A stretch of 7,651 nucleotides of DNA, taken from positions 1-7,651 of the forward strand of contig NZKZ01000162.1 in NCBI GenBank assembly GCA_002694065.1, read 5' to 3'. This stretch comes from Acidiferrobacter sp. Its GTDB lineage: Bacteria; Pseudomonadota; Gammaproteobacteria; Arenicellales; UBA868. Made by a program: the position numbers and the translations under genes. The notes beneath the pieces are model-generated. The model was not told where the DNA came from. It saw only the letters and a program-made list of their open reading frames with translations, and did no database searches. Positions within the stretch are counted from its first letter, which is position 1. Each line of letters begins with the position of its first letter. Positions 1 to 6,782 of the stretch are shown here, piece by piece.

Positions 1-287
1 CGGCCTGACGGCAACTGCCGATAACCGGCCGCATCACCCAACGCATTGAGCAACAAGGTGCGCAGGCCGTGTGCATTGAGATCCGCCTCTGCATAGGCTG
101 CCTGCAGATAGGCTTCCTGAGCGGGCCTTAGGATGTCATCCCAGTAAACGGACTGCCATGCCACCGCCTCGGGATCCCGACCGAACGTCTGCAACTGCTT
201 TGAGACACCCGCAATCAGATCCTTCGCGAAGTCCGGTTCCTGGCGGCCGATGCCGTGAATCACCAGGCAAGCGAGTTCTTTTTTCAT
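1..287 (-). CDS. alpha/beta-hydrolase-like protein, N-terminal part (cut by window edge)
   Basis: The minus strand is open from an ATG at 287 to the window edge, giving 95 complete codons with no stop. An in-frame TAA lies about 27 bases upstream and no other start lies between, so the start is fixed, although no clear Shine-Dalgarno sequence precedes it. The protein begins MKKELACLVIHGIGRQEPDF. A hydrophobic strand followed by HGIG is how many alpha/beta-hydrolase-fold proteins begin, where the first strand leads into the oxyanion-hole loop. The nucleophile elbow (GxSxG) and the rest of the triad would lie outside the window, so enzymatic activity cannot be judged. No signal peptide is visible, so a cytoplasmic location is likely. 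It diverges from matB across about 145 bases. A hypothetical protein of unknown substrate is the safe reading. Confidence 0.6.
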   Translation of the reverse strand, partial: MKKELACLVIHGIGRQEPDFAKDLIAGVSKQLQTFGRDPEAVAWQSVYWDDILRPAQEAYLQAAYAEADLNAHGLRTLLLNALGDAAGYRQLPSG

Positions 288-432
288 CTGTGTGTATGTG
301 ACCGTTTATGTGTTCTGACTAAGGCATCGGCAGCAACGATAAGATCCGAGGCGCCACCCTTTTAGCGTTTTGAAGCGGTATCAGGTCGATCCCGTTAAAA
401 TTACTGCTTTGAAGCATCTCGCCCAATCGGAC

Positions 433-1947
433 TTGAATCACAACCTCTATTCGCTGCTGCGAAGCCGTTTCCCCGATGACCCCAAAGCGCCCTGGCTGGT
501 CACACCGAAAGGAGAGACCTGCTGCTACGGCGACATCGACGATACCACGGCCCGATACGCCGGAGCGCTGCATACGCTAGGCCTGCGGCCCGGAGACCGC
601 CTGCTTGCCCAGGTCGACAAATCTCCCGAAGCGCTGTTGCTGTATCTGGCGACACTGCGCCTGGGTGCGATCTTTGTGCCGCTCAACACCGCTTACACCG
701 CTTCGGAGCTTGCCTATTTTCTGCAAGACGCAACGCCCAGACTTTTTATCGCAAGACCCGACGGTGCAAAGGGCCTTGAGGAAAGTGCCGGCGCGATTGG
801 CGCATTGCTGCTGACCCTTGGAAACAGCGGCGAAGGAACGCTAATGGACGCGGTGAGGACAGCCGAACCACAGACCGGGATTGCCGAGTGCGGCCCGGAC
901 GACATCGCGTCGATCATCTACACCTCGGGTACGACCGGGCGCTCCAAAGGCGCCATGCTGAGCCATGACAATCTCGCCAGCAATGCACTCACGCTTGTCG
1001 ATCTTTGGGGCTTCGTCGAAAACGACGTGCTGCTCCACGCCCTGCCCATCTACCACGTGCACGGCCTGTTCGTGGCAGTCCATTGCGCAATGCTGCGCGG
1101 TATTCCGATGCACTTCCTGCCGCGCTTCGATGCGCAGGAAGTCATCCGACACCTGCCGTCAGTCACGGTCATGATGGGGGTGCCTACCTTTTACACAAGG
1201 CTGATGGATACCCCGGAGTTCACCCGGGAACTCTGTACCGCTATCCGGCTTTTTATCAGCGGCTCTGCACCTTTGCTGGCGCAGACGTTTGAGGCGTTCT
1301 TCGCACACACGGGGCATCGGATCCTGGAACGGTACGGCATGTCCGAGGCGAACATGGTCGCTTCGAACCCTCTGGACGGCGAAAGGATCGCCGGCACCGT
1401 AGGTTATGCGCTCCCCGGCGTGACGCTCAGGGTCTGTGATGCCGAACACAATCCGGTGGCCGCCGGACAGACCGGGGTGCTGCAGATGCGCGGCCCGAAT
1501 GTCTTCAAGGGCTACTGGCAAATGCCTGAAAAAACGGCCAGCGAATTCACCGAGGACGGGTTCTTTGTCTCGGGAGACATGGCAACGATGGATGGCGACG
1601 GGCGGGTGCGCATCGTGGGGCGCGAAAAGGATCTTGTCATCAGCGGCGGGTTGAACGTATACCCCAAGGAAATCGAAGACGCTATTGATGTCCTTGAAGG
1701 CGTCAACGAATCGGCGGTCATCGGCGTGCCCCACGCAGACCTCGGCGAAGGACTGGTCGCCGTGATCTGTCCGCTGCCCGGGGCGGTCATTGATCCCGAC
1801 AGCATGATCAGTCAGCTCAAAACCGAACTCGCGGGGTTCAAGGTCCCGCGGCAGATCATTACCGTAGAGACGCTGCCGCGAAACGCGATGGGGAAGGTAC
1901 AGAAGAACGTGCTGCGCGAACGCTATGCGCAGACTTTTACGGCTTAA
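433..1947 (+). CDS. matB: malonyl-CoA synthetase (malonate--CoA ligase, MatB)
   Basis: This cytoplasmic ANL-superfamily enzyme makes malonyl-CoA from malonate, CoA and ATP through malonyl-AMP. Counted from the TTG at 433 it has 504 residues. The P-loop YTSGTTGRSKG is at 163-173, the ALPIYHVHGLF segment at about 203-213, the ERYGMSEANM motif at about 299-308, the hinge-region GREKDLVISGG at about 396-406, and NAMGKVQKN carries the adenylation lysine K488. The SEANM/SNPxDGxR pattern with GTVG and LPGV is typical of MatB rather than acetyl-CoA synthetase. The open frame extends back to TTG 370 (525 aa) with another TTG at 409. I choose 433 because NHNLYSLL aligns with the usual MatB N-terminus (as I recall from Rhodopseudomonas MatB) and because K488 falls at the position I remember for that enzyme. 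None of the three TTGs has a good ribosome binding site. It ends 9 bases from the facing MazG-like gene. Sure of the family, moderately sure of the start. Confidence 0.93.
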   Translation: MNHNLYSLLRSRFPDDPKAPWLVTPKGETCCYGDIDDTTARYAGALHTLGLRPGDRLLAQVDKSPEALLLYLATLRLGAIFVPLNTAYTASELAYFLQDATPRLFIARPDGAKGLEESAGAIGALLLTLGNSGEGTLMDAVRTAEPQTGIAECGPDDIASIIYTSGTTGRSKGAMLSHDNLASNALTLVDLWGFVENDVLLHALPIYHVHGLFVAVHCAMLRGIPMHFLPRFDAQEVIRHLPSVTVMMGVPTFYTRLMDTPEFTRELCTAIRLFISGSAPLLAQTFEAFFAHTGHRILERYGMSEANMVASNPLDGERIAGTVGYALPGVTLRVCDAEHNPVAAGQTGVLQMRGPNVFKGYWQMPEKTASEFTEDGFFVSGDMATMDGDGRVRIVGREKDLVISGGLNVYPKEIEDAIDVLEGVNESAVIGVPHADLGEGLVAVICPLPGAVIDPDSMISQLKTELAGFKVPRQIITVETLPRNAMGKVQKNVLRERYAQTFTA

Positions 1948-1956
1948 CGCGCTCGG

Positions 1957-2310
1957 CTAAAGCTCGCTGTACTTTTTCGCATGGCCCCGGGCTTTATCGA
2001 CCGGGTACTTGCGCCGGTTTTTTTCGAGCTTGGCCCACGCGGCCGCTTCGACATCCACCCCGAGACGTGAAGCAAGACGCAGCGTGTAGATGAGCACGTC
2101 CGCGATTTCCTCCGCAACTGCGTCGAGCTGCTCTGGCGCGAGTTCGGCACTCTGGCGCTCCGTCAGCCACTGAAAGTGCTCGGCAAGTTCAGCGGCTTCG
2201 ACCATCAGCGCCGTTGAGAGGTTTTTTGGAGCGTGAAACTGCTCCCAGTCACGTTCCCTGGCAAACTCATCGACAGCGTCAGTCAGTGCCTGGGTGAAGT
2301 GGTCGGTCAT
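1957..2310 (-). CDS. MazG-like nucleotide pyrophosphohydrolase
   Basis: A 117-residue all-alpha NTP pyrophosphohydrolase of the MazG/dCTPase (RS21-C6-like) group. Such enzymes hydrolyse (d)NTPs to NMP and pyrophosphate with Mg2+ and act as house-cleaning enzymes on non-canonical or excess nucleotides. The Mg2+-binding pattern ExxE...ExxD is intact: E38 and E41 in VEAAELAEHFQWL, then E68 and D71 in EEIADVLIY. The C-terminal helix carries KNRRKYP (97-103), typical of the group. The length fits the short single-domain form, not full two-domain MazG. The ATG at 2310 has an AGGGA ribosome site (2317-2321) six bases upstream. It follows the ThDP enzyme by 26 bases and is probably the last gene of the phaR operon. 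Substrate preference cannot be read from the sequence, and there is no adjacent toxin gene to suggest a mazEF link. Confidence 0.88.
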   Translation of the reverse strand: MTDHFTQALTDAVDEFARERDWEQFHAPKNLSTALMVEAAELAEHFQWLTERQSAELAPEQLDAVAEEIADVLIYTLRLASRLGVDVEAAAWAKLEKNRRKYPVDKARGHAKKYSEL

Positions 2311-2336
2311 GGGTATTCCCTGAGTCGGGCTTGTAA

Positions 2337-4016
2337 CTACGACTTGGCTCGGGTACGAATCTCGCTCAGCGTCGTCGTGTGTGCAATCGCCTGAGCATCT
2401 GTCACGAGTTCAATCAGCGTGCTGCCGGAAGCGTCCAAGGCCCGTCGCAGAGCCGGGCCGAAATCCGCTGTGTGCGTTACCCGCTCGGCCGCAAACCCGT
2501 AGGCATTGGCCAGCGTCAGAAAGTCCGGGTTCACCAGATCGGTGTTCTCGGTCCGGCCCGGGAAATGCATCTCCTGATGCATACGGATGGTGCCCAGCAT
2601 CGCGTTATTGACGACGATCACAACGATCGACAAACCTTCCTGCGCGATTGTCGCCAGCTCCTGGCTCGTCATCTGGATATCGCCGTCCCCGGTCATGGCA
2701 ATCACCTGGCGGTCCGGATGCTCAAGGGCTGCCGCGACTGCAGCCGGAATCCCGTAACCCATCGAACCGCTGGTGGAGGCGAGTTGCCGACCGCCCTCAC
2801 GGAATCGAAAGAAACGATGCAGCCAGCCCGTGTTGTTGCCTGCCCCATTGCAGATGATGGCATCGTCATCAACCATGTCACTGAGTTCATACACCACCGA
2901 TGCGAGGTTTACGTCGCCCGGTGCCTCTGCCGGGGTGCTCCACTCAAGATAGCTTTCATGAAGCTGGGTCGTCTCTTGTGCCCAGGGCAATTCGGCCGGC
3001 GGCGCGATCTCTGGGAGCGCGAGCGCAAACGCCGGCGCCCGGGCGGTAATCGCAAGCGTGGGGTAGTAAACACGGCCCAACTCCTCCGCACCCGGATAAA
3101 TGTGCACGAGCTGCTGATCCGGCATCGGGACCTTGAGTCGGCTGTAACCCTGGGTGGTGATTTCCCCGAGGCGTATCCCCAACGCAATCACCAAATCCGA
3201 CTGCATCAACGCTTCTGCCAAACGCGGATTGATGCCGATTCCCACGTCACCAATGTAGTGGGGATCGGTATGATCAAAAACATCCTGGTAGCGCCAGGAG
3301 GCTGCTACCGGCAGTTGCCAGCGCGCCGCAAATTCGTGCAGCGCAGCACGGGCCGATGCATCCCAGTTGCGGCCCCCGGCGAGCAGCATTGGGCGCCTGG
3401 CCTGAGAAAGGAGTTCTGTAAATCGCGCCATATCCGTTGCATCGGGCGACAGCTTGAGTTCCTGACGGGCGGGAAGGTCCTCAACCTCCGCACACTCCTG
3501 CAACATATCCTCGGGCAACACCACGGCGACCGGTCCCGGCCGCCCGTTGCAGGCAGTGTGAAAAGCGCGGCTCATCACTTCGGGCAGGCGCGACGCTTCA
3601 TGGACCTGCTCGACATGCTTGGCGATCGGGCCGTAAAAGTGGCTGTAGTCGATTTCCTGGAAGGCCTCGCGACAAAGCGTGTCGCGGCTGACCTGGCCGA
3701 TCAGCAGCACCACTGGTGTGGAATCCTGGGCCGCGACGTGGATCCCCGAAGCCGCATTGGTGGCGCCGGGTCCCCTCGTCACAAAACACACGCCGGGCTG
3801 TCCGGTCAATTTCGCGCTTGCCTCAGCCATCATGGCGGCACCGCCTTCCTGCCGGCAGACCACGGTGCGGATACCCAGCGCATCCTGCAACGCATCAAGC
3901 GCTGCCAGATAACTCTCACCAGGGACACAAAAGACATGCTTTACCTTCTGTGCAACCAACGCATCCACCAGGATACGGCCGCCGCTGCGGCCGTCAGACG
4001 GGTTGGGTGAAGGCAT
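2337..4016 (-). CDS. ThDP-dependent acetolactate-synthase-like enzyme
   Basis: A 559-residue thiamine-diphosphate enzyme with the three-domain POX/acetolactate synthase layout: N-terminal Pyr domain about 12-175, central domain about 195-330, C-terminal PP domain about 370-545. The ThDP-activating glutamate is E57 in CRQEGGAAMMAEA, followed by FVTRGPGATNAASG (78-91). The Mg-ThDP motif is GDG at 443-445, then 24 residues, then NN at 470-471. All key residues are present, so it should be active. Likely chemistry is decarboxylation of a 2-oxo acid, with or without carboligation. The family also includes oxalyl-CoA decarboxylase, sulfoacetaldehyde acetyltransferase and glyoxylate carboligase, and I cannot separate these by eye. 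No small regulatory subunit (ilvN) is next to it, which argues against the biosynthetic acetolactate synthase. It starts 2 bases after the phaR stop with no clear ribosome site, so translation is probably coupled to phaR. Confidence 0.85.
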   Translation of the reverse strand: MPSPNPSDGRSGGRILVDALVAQKVKHVFCVPGESYLAALDALQDALGIRTVVCRQEGGAAMMAEASAKLTGQPGVCFVTRGPGATNAASGIHVAAQDSTPVVLLIGQVSRDTLCREAFQEIDYSHFYGPIAKHVEQVHEASRLPEVMSRAFHTACNGRPGPVAVVLPEDMLQECAEVEDLPARQELKLSPDATDMARFTELLSQARRPMLLAGGRNWDASARAALHEFAARWQLPVAASWRYQDVFDHTDPHYIGDVGIGINPRLAEALMQSDLVIALGIRLGEITTQGYSRLKVPMPDQQLVHIYPGAEELGRVYYPTLAITARAPAFALALPEIAPPAELPWAQETTQLHESYLEWSTPAEAPGDVNLASVVYELSDMVDDDAIICNGAGNNTGWLHRFFRFREGGRQLASTSGSMGYGIPAAVAAALEHPDRQVIAMTGDGDIQMTSQELATIAQEGLSIVVIVVNNAMLGTIRMHQEMHFPGRTENTDLVNPDFLTLANAYGFAAERVTHTADFGPALRRALDASGSTLIELVTDAQAIAHTTTLSEIRTRAKS

Positions 4017-4018
4017 GT

Positions 4019-4522
4019 TCAGTCGTCGGCAGACTTCTTGGCAGGTTTGTCAGTGCGTCGCTTGGAGTCGCCCGCCTCATCCTTGACGAGACCAGCAGAA
4101 CGCAGAAAGTTCTGCTGGACATCCTGCCACGCTTCAAGATTGCGTTTGGCCATCTCGGACATCATGCCCACTGAGGTCTGGCCGAGAAATTCAGTCAGCC
4201 GATCCTGGTATACCCGCTGCTGATCGACAAAGAGCTCCAGACTGCGGTTCAGGTAATCGGTGAACATCTTCTGCGTACTGCCGCCGTAAAAGCGGATCAG
4301 GTGCGTCAGGATTTCTGTCGTGAAAAGGGGCTGACCACCGCTCTCTTGCTCGTTGATGATCTGCAGCAGAACCGTGCGGGTCAGGTCATCGCCGCTGGCG
4401 ACGTCAACGACCTCGAATTCCTCGCCCTCTATGATGAGTTGGCGAAGATCCGAGATCGTGATGTAACGGCTGACTTCGGTATCGTAAAGCCGCCGGTTGG
4501 GATACTTCTTGATGGTACGCAT
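4019..4522 (-). CDS. phaR: polyhydroxyalkanoate synthesis repressor PhaR
   Basis: PhaR is a DNA-binding repressor that also binds PHB polymer. When granules form it leaves the DNA and phasin is made. The 167-residue protein starts MRTIKKYPNRRLYDTEVSRY, the hallmark of the PHB accumulation regulatory DNA-binding domain (about residues 2-62, ending LLQIINEQE). It continues with a second PHB-regulator domain (about 66-106, LFTTEILTHLIRFYGG and SLELFVDQQ) and a basic, charged tail (KRRTDKPAKKSADD). Length is normal for the shorter PhaR forms. The ATG at 4522 has only a weak upstream purine match. A TGC-N3-GCA site and a good -10 lie 25-39 bases upstream, implying autoregulation. It follows phaB by 85 bases and leads directly into the ThDP enzyme gene. 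Confidence 0.97.
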   Translation of the reverse strand: MRTIKKYPNRRLYDTEVSRYITISDLRQLIIEGEEFEVVDVASGDDLTRTVLLQIINEQESGGQPLFTTEILTHLIRFYGGSTQKMFTDYLNRSLELFVDQQRVYQDRLTEFLGQTSVGMMSEMAKRNLEAWQDVQQNFLRSAGLVKDEAGDSKRRTDKPAKKSADD

Positions 4523-4542
4523 GGTGACGTCCGGCCCGGGCT

Positions 4543-4558
4543 ATTGTGCGGTGCAATA
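4543..4558. promoter_or_regulatory. probable PhaR operator upstream of phaR
   Basis: The bases ATTGTGCGGTGCAATA contain TGC-GGT-GCA (4547-4555), matching the TGC-N3-GCA pattern reported for PhaR-type regulators (CTGC-N3/4-GCAG in Paracoccus). Outer bases TATTG (4542-4546) and CAATA (4554-4558) make it an imperfect palindrome. It lies just downstream of the candidate phaR -10 element, a position suited to repression. It shares its arms with the two sites before the phasin gene. Confidence 0.65.
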
Positions 4559-4561
4559 ATA
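4556..4561 (-). promoter_or_regulatory. candidate phaR -10 element
   Basis: On the minus strand this reads TATTAT, five of six matches to TATAAT, 34 bases before the phaR ATG. No good -35 hexamer is seen at 16-18 bases spacing, so the promoter may need an activator or have an extended form. It overlaps the PhaR-like operator. Confidence 0.4.
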
Positions 4562-4593
4562 CCACCCCGGGACAGAGAGCCACGCGCGGCACC

Positions 4594-4609
4594 GATCCGG
4601 ATCCGGATC
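4594..4609. repeat. 16-base palindrome GATCCGGATCCGGATC at the phaB 3' end
   Basis: Tandem GATCCG units form a perfect 16-base palindrome whose last bases run into the phaB stop codon. It could form a hairpin or be a chance result of the last codons and spacer. No T-tract follows on either strand, so I do not call it a terminator. Confidence 0.5.
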
Positions 4610-5330
4610 AGTACATATGCTGGCCGCCGTTGATCGACAGCGTGGACCCCGTAATAAACGTCGCGTCGTCCGCTACCAGGAACCGCACCGCCCGGGCGAT
4701 ATCGCTTGCGTAACCCAGTCTGCCGACCGGGATGGTGGCGATGATCTTTTCAAGCACCTTTTCCGGCACTGCACGCACCATATCCGTATCCACGTAACCC
4801 GGCGCAATGGCGTTGACCGTGACCCCTTTGGCCGCGCCTTCCAGGGCCAGCGCCTTGGTAAAGCCATGGATGCCGGACTTGGCAGCCGCATAGTTCACCT
4901 GACCGTACTGGCCTGCCTGGCCGTTGACGGATCCGATATTGACGATGCGGCCGAAACCCCGCTCGCGCATGCCGTCTATGACGTTACGGCACATGTTGTA
5001 GCAGGAAGAAAGGTTGGTCTGCAAAACCGCGTTCCACTGCTCAAAGTCCATCCGATGCAAAGTGCCGTCGCGGGTGATGCCGGCGTTGTTGACCAGGATG
5101 CCGACCGCACCAAGATCAGTCTCGATTCGGGAGACACTGTCGGCGCACTGATCGAAATCGGCCACATCAAAACGGTACACGCTGATTCCGGTCTGTGTCT
5201 TGAAAGCCTCGGCGGCTTCGTCATTGCCGGCGTAGGTAGCCGCGACCTTATGGCCGTCTTCACTCAGGGCCACAGATATGGCGGCACCGATGCCACGGGT
5301 TCCACCGGTCACGATTGCTGTGTGTGACAT
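4608..5330 (-). CDS. phaB: acetoacetyl-CoA reductase PhaB (NADPH-dependent)
   Basis: A 240-residue short-chain dehydrogenase that reduces acetoacetyl-CoA to (R)-3-hydroxybutyryl-CoA, the monomer for PHB synthase, in the cytoplasm. The Rossmann nucleotide motif TGGTRGIG is at 8-15, NNAG at 81-84, and the catalytic set is N106, S134, Y147 and K151. The PhaB-type stretch SVNGQAGQYGQVNY (134-147), NAGITRDGT and the C-terminal GGQHMY separate it from FabG of fatty acid synthesis. R12 in TGGTRGIG is compatible with NADPH use. The ATG at 5330 has GAGGA (5339-5343) eight bases upstream. It lies 105 bases after phaA and 85 before phaR. The AT-rich leader could hold its own promoter. FabG is the only serious alternative and is less likely given the neighbours. 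Confidence 0.95.
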   Translation of the reverse strand: MSHTAIVTGGTRGIGAAISVALSEDGHKVAATYAGNDEAAEAFKTQTGISVYRFDVADFDQCADSVSRIETDLGAVGILVNNAGITRDGTLHRMDFEQWNAVLQTNLSSCYNMCRNVIDGMRERGFGRIVNIGSVNGQAGQYGQVNYAAAKSGIHGFTKALALEGAAKGVTVNAIAPGYVDTDMVRAVPEKVLEKIIATIPVGRLGYASDIARAVRFLVADDATFITGSTLSINGGQHMY

Positions 5331-5346
5331 CTTTTGAGTCCTCGTT

Positions 5347-5360
5347 CTTTAAACTTTAAA
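5347..5360. repeat. tandem 7-base repeat in the AT-rich phaB leader
   Basis: CTTTAAA is repeated twice in direct tandem inside the 105-base phaA-phaB gap. On the minus strand it lies downstream of TTGACG (5373-5378), a good -35 match. However, TTTAAA copies fall at 14 or 19 bases from it, outside the best spacing. The stretch may contain a weak phaB promoter. Confidence 0.35.
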
Positions 5361-5435
5361 TTTCTTGAATTTCGTCAAAAATGGTTAACGGATTGCTGGG
5401 GTCTCGTACTGCCCTTGTCTGAATGCCAAGCGGAA

Positions 5436-6620
5436 TCAATTTCGCTCGACACACATCGCGATACCCATACCACCGCCGATACACAGGGTGGCAAGGCCCC
5501 GATGCACCTCACGACGCTGCATCTCATAAAGGAGTGTTGTCAGCACCCGAGCGCCTGACGCGCCGATGGGATGGCCGAGTGCAATCGCGCCGCCGTTCAC
5601 ATTGACCAAGTCGGGGTTCCACGCCATTTCCTGGTTAACCGCACAGGCCTGCGCGGCAAAGGCTTCGTTGGCCTCCACAAGTTCAAGATCATCTATGGAC
5701 CAGCCCGCTTTCTTGAGCGCGGCGGTGCTGGCCGGGATGGGACCCGTTCCCATGATGCTGGGGTCGACGCCGGCTGTGGCCCAGGAAACGATTCGGGCAA
5801 GCGGTGTGATCCCGCGATCGGCGGCTGCAGCTGCACTCATCAAAACAGCCGCTGCTGCCCCGTCATTGAGACCCGACGCATTGCCGGCGGTCACGCTGCC
5901 CTCTTTATCAAAGGCGGGCCGCAAACCGGAGAGACTCTCCACTGTGGTGCCGTGACGCGGATGCTCATCGGTATCCACGATCGTATCGCCCTTGCGGCCC
6001 TTGATCGTGACCGGAACTATCTCATCGTTGAAACGGCCGGCCTGCTGCGCCGCCTCAGCTTTTTGCTGAGAAGAGGCCGCAAAGGCATCCTGCATCTCGC
6101 GGGAAATGCCGAATTGAGAGGCAACGTTCTCCGCAGTATTGCCCATGTGGTATCCGTTAAACACATCCAGCAAGCCGTCTACCAGCATGGTGTCGATCAT
6201 CTGAAGTCCACCGAGCTTTTGGCCGTCGCGAAGATGGGCGCAGTGTGGTGCCTGGCTCATGCTCTCCTGTCCGCCGGCCACGACGATCTCGGCATCTTCG
6301 TTGCGGATCGCCTGATAGCCCGCGGCCACGGCGCGAAGGCCTGAACCGCACAACTGGTTGAGCACGAGTGCTGTGCTTTCCACGGGCACCCCGGCCCCGA
6401 TCGCTGCCTGACGGGCCGGGTTTTGTCCGGTGCCTGCAGTCAGGATCTGTCCCATAACCACTTCATTGACTTCGTTGGCCGAAACGCCGGCACGCTCAAG
6501 CGCGGCAATGATCGCTGCCTTGCCAAGTTCGCTCGCCGGCAATGCGGAGAGCCCGCCGTTAAAGGCGCCAACCGGAGTTCTGGCGGCACTTGCAATCACT
6601 ACATCAATTTCAGATGTCAT
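5436..6620 (-). CDS. phaA: acetyl-CoA C-acetyltransferase (beta-ketothiolase PhaA)
   Basis: A 394-residue biosynthetic thiolase that condenses two acetyl-CoA to acetoacetyl-CoA and CoA, the first step of PHB synthesis. The acyl-accepting cysteine is C91 in NQLCGSGLRAV. The C-terminal active-site residues are H350 in GHPIGASG and C380 in CIGGGMG, and NEAFAAQ lies near 318. The N-terminus (ASAARTPVGAFNGGLS) and GTVT-like GSVTAGNASGLNDGA segment are full thiolase signatures. Length equals that of the usual PhaA/AtoB enzymes. The ATG at 6620 has AGAGG (6631-6635) ten bases upstream. It follows the phasin gene by 242 bases that hold hairpins and a candidate promoter, and precedes phaB by 105 bases. 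No TGC-N3-GCA site is seen before it, so direct PhaR control is not indicated. A degradative role (AtoB-like) is possible, but the context favours PhaA. Confidence 0.96.
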   Translation of the reverse strand: MTSEIDVVIASAARTPVGAFNGGLSALPASELGKAAIIAALERAGVSANEVNEVVMGQILTAGTGQNPARQAAIGAGVPVESTALVLNQLCGSGLRAVAAGYQAIRNEDAEIVVAGGQESMSQAPHCAHLRDGQKLGGLQMIDTMLVDGLLDVFNGYHMGNTAENVASQFGISREMQDAFAASSQQKAEAAQQAGRFNDEIVPVTIKGRKGDTIVDTDEHPRHGTTVESLSGLRPAFDKEGSVTAGNASGLNDGAAAAVLMSAAAAADRGITPLARIVSWATAGVDPSIMGTGPIPASTAALKKAGWSIDDLELVEANEAFAAQACAVNQEMAWNPDLVNVNGGAIALGHPIGASGARVLTTLLYEMQRREVHRGLATLCIGGGMGIAMCVERN

Positions 6621-6654
6621 GGGAGATCTACCTCTTCTTGTCGATTTCTAAAGA

Positions 6655-6673
6655 CCGGGGGCCAAGACCCCGG
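6655..6673 (-). terminator. GC hairpin in the phaA leader (possible terminator/attenuator stem)
   Basis: On the minus strand CCGGGG, a 7-base loop and CCCCGG form a perfect six-pair all-GC stem, followed by TCTTTAG. The T-run is poor, so it would be a weak intrinsic terminator, or merely a leader hairpin, ending 34 bases before the phaA ATG. One arm (6668-6673) is shared with the larger inverted repeat described next. Confidence 0.35.
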
Positions 6674-6738
6674 CAGGGCACTCGCGCCGCGTTGGAGGAC
6701 GCCGGCTTGATCATTGTGTCACAGTGCCGGGTCTTGGC
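6661..6738. repeat. 14-base imperfect inverted repeat around a 49-base loop
   Basis: GCCAAGACCCCGGCA (6661-6675) and TGCCGGGTCTTGGC (6725-6738) are reverse complements apart from one extra C. In minus-strand RNA they can pair over 14 bases with one bulge. This pairing excludes the shorter 6655-6673 stem, the arrangement expected of an antiterminator/terminator pair. No ligand-binding core that I recognise lies in the loop. Confidence 0.5.
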
Positions 6739-6740
6739 AA
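6713..6740 (-). promoter_or_regulatory. candidate phaA promoter
   Basis: The minus strand reads TTGCCA (6740-6735, five of six to the -35 consensus), 16 bases, then CACAAT (6718-6713, four of six to the -10). A small palindrome TGTG-T-CACA (6715-6723) overlaps the -10 and could be an operator. If this is the start point, the upstream arm of the 6661-6738 inverted repeat is not transcribed from it. Confidence 0.35.
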
Positions 6741-6782
6741 TCCTGTTGGACTGCGCTTATCTCGTCTTGCGACTCAATCAAA

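Noticed and set aside
370..401. Possible matB promoter TTGAAG (370-375) with TAAAAT (396-401)
   Set aside because: The spacer is 20 bases, too long for a normal sigma-70 promoter; kept only as a weak hint that 370-432 is leader rather than coding.
1159..1734. 191-codon minus-strand frame inside matB
   Set aside because: Lies within conserved MatB motifs and shows no family resemblance.
3885..3895. TGC-AAC-GCA match to the PhaR pattern
   Set aside because: Inside the ThDP coding region; about two chance matches to a six-base pattern are expected in a window of this size.
2379..4010. 543-codon open frame on the plus strand, antisense to the ThDP enzyme
   Set aside because: The minus-strand protein has complete ThDP motifs. 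The antisense translation is rich in Arg, His, Gly and Cys with no recognisable domain, as expected of a shadow frame in GC-rich DNA.
4617..5327. 236-codon plus-strand frame opposite phaB
   Set aside because: Mirror of a clearly coding SDR gene; no motif, and no sensible promoter or ribosome site.
5571..6344. 257-codon plus-strand frame opposite phaA
   Set aside because: Shadow of the thiolase gene, whose catalytic residues are all in the other strand.
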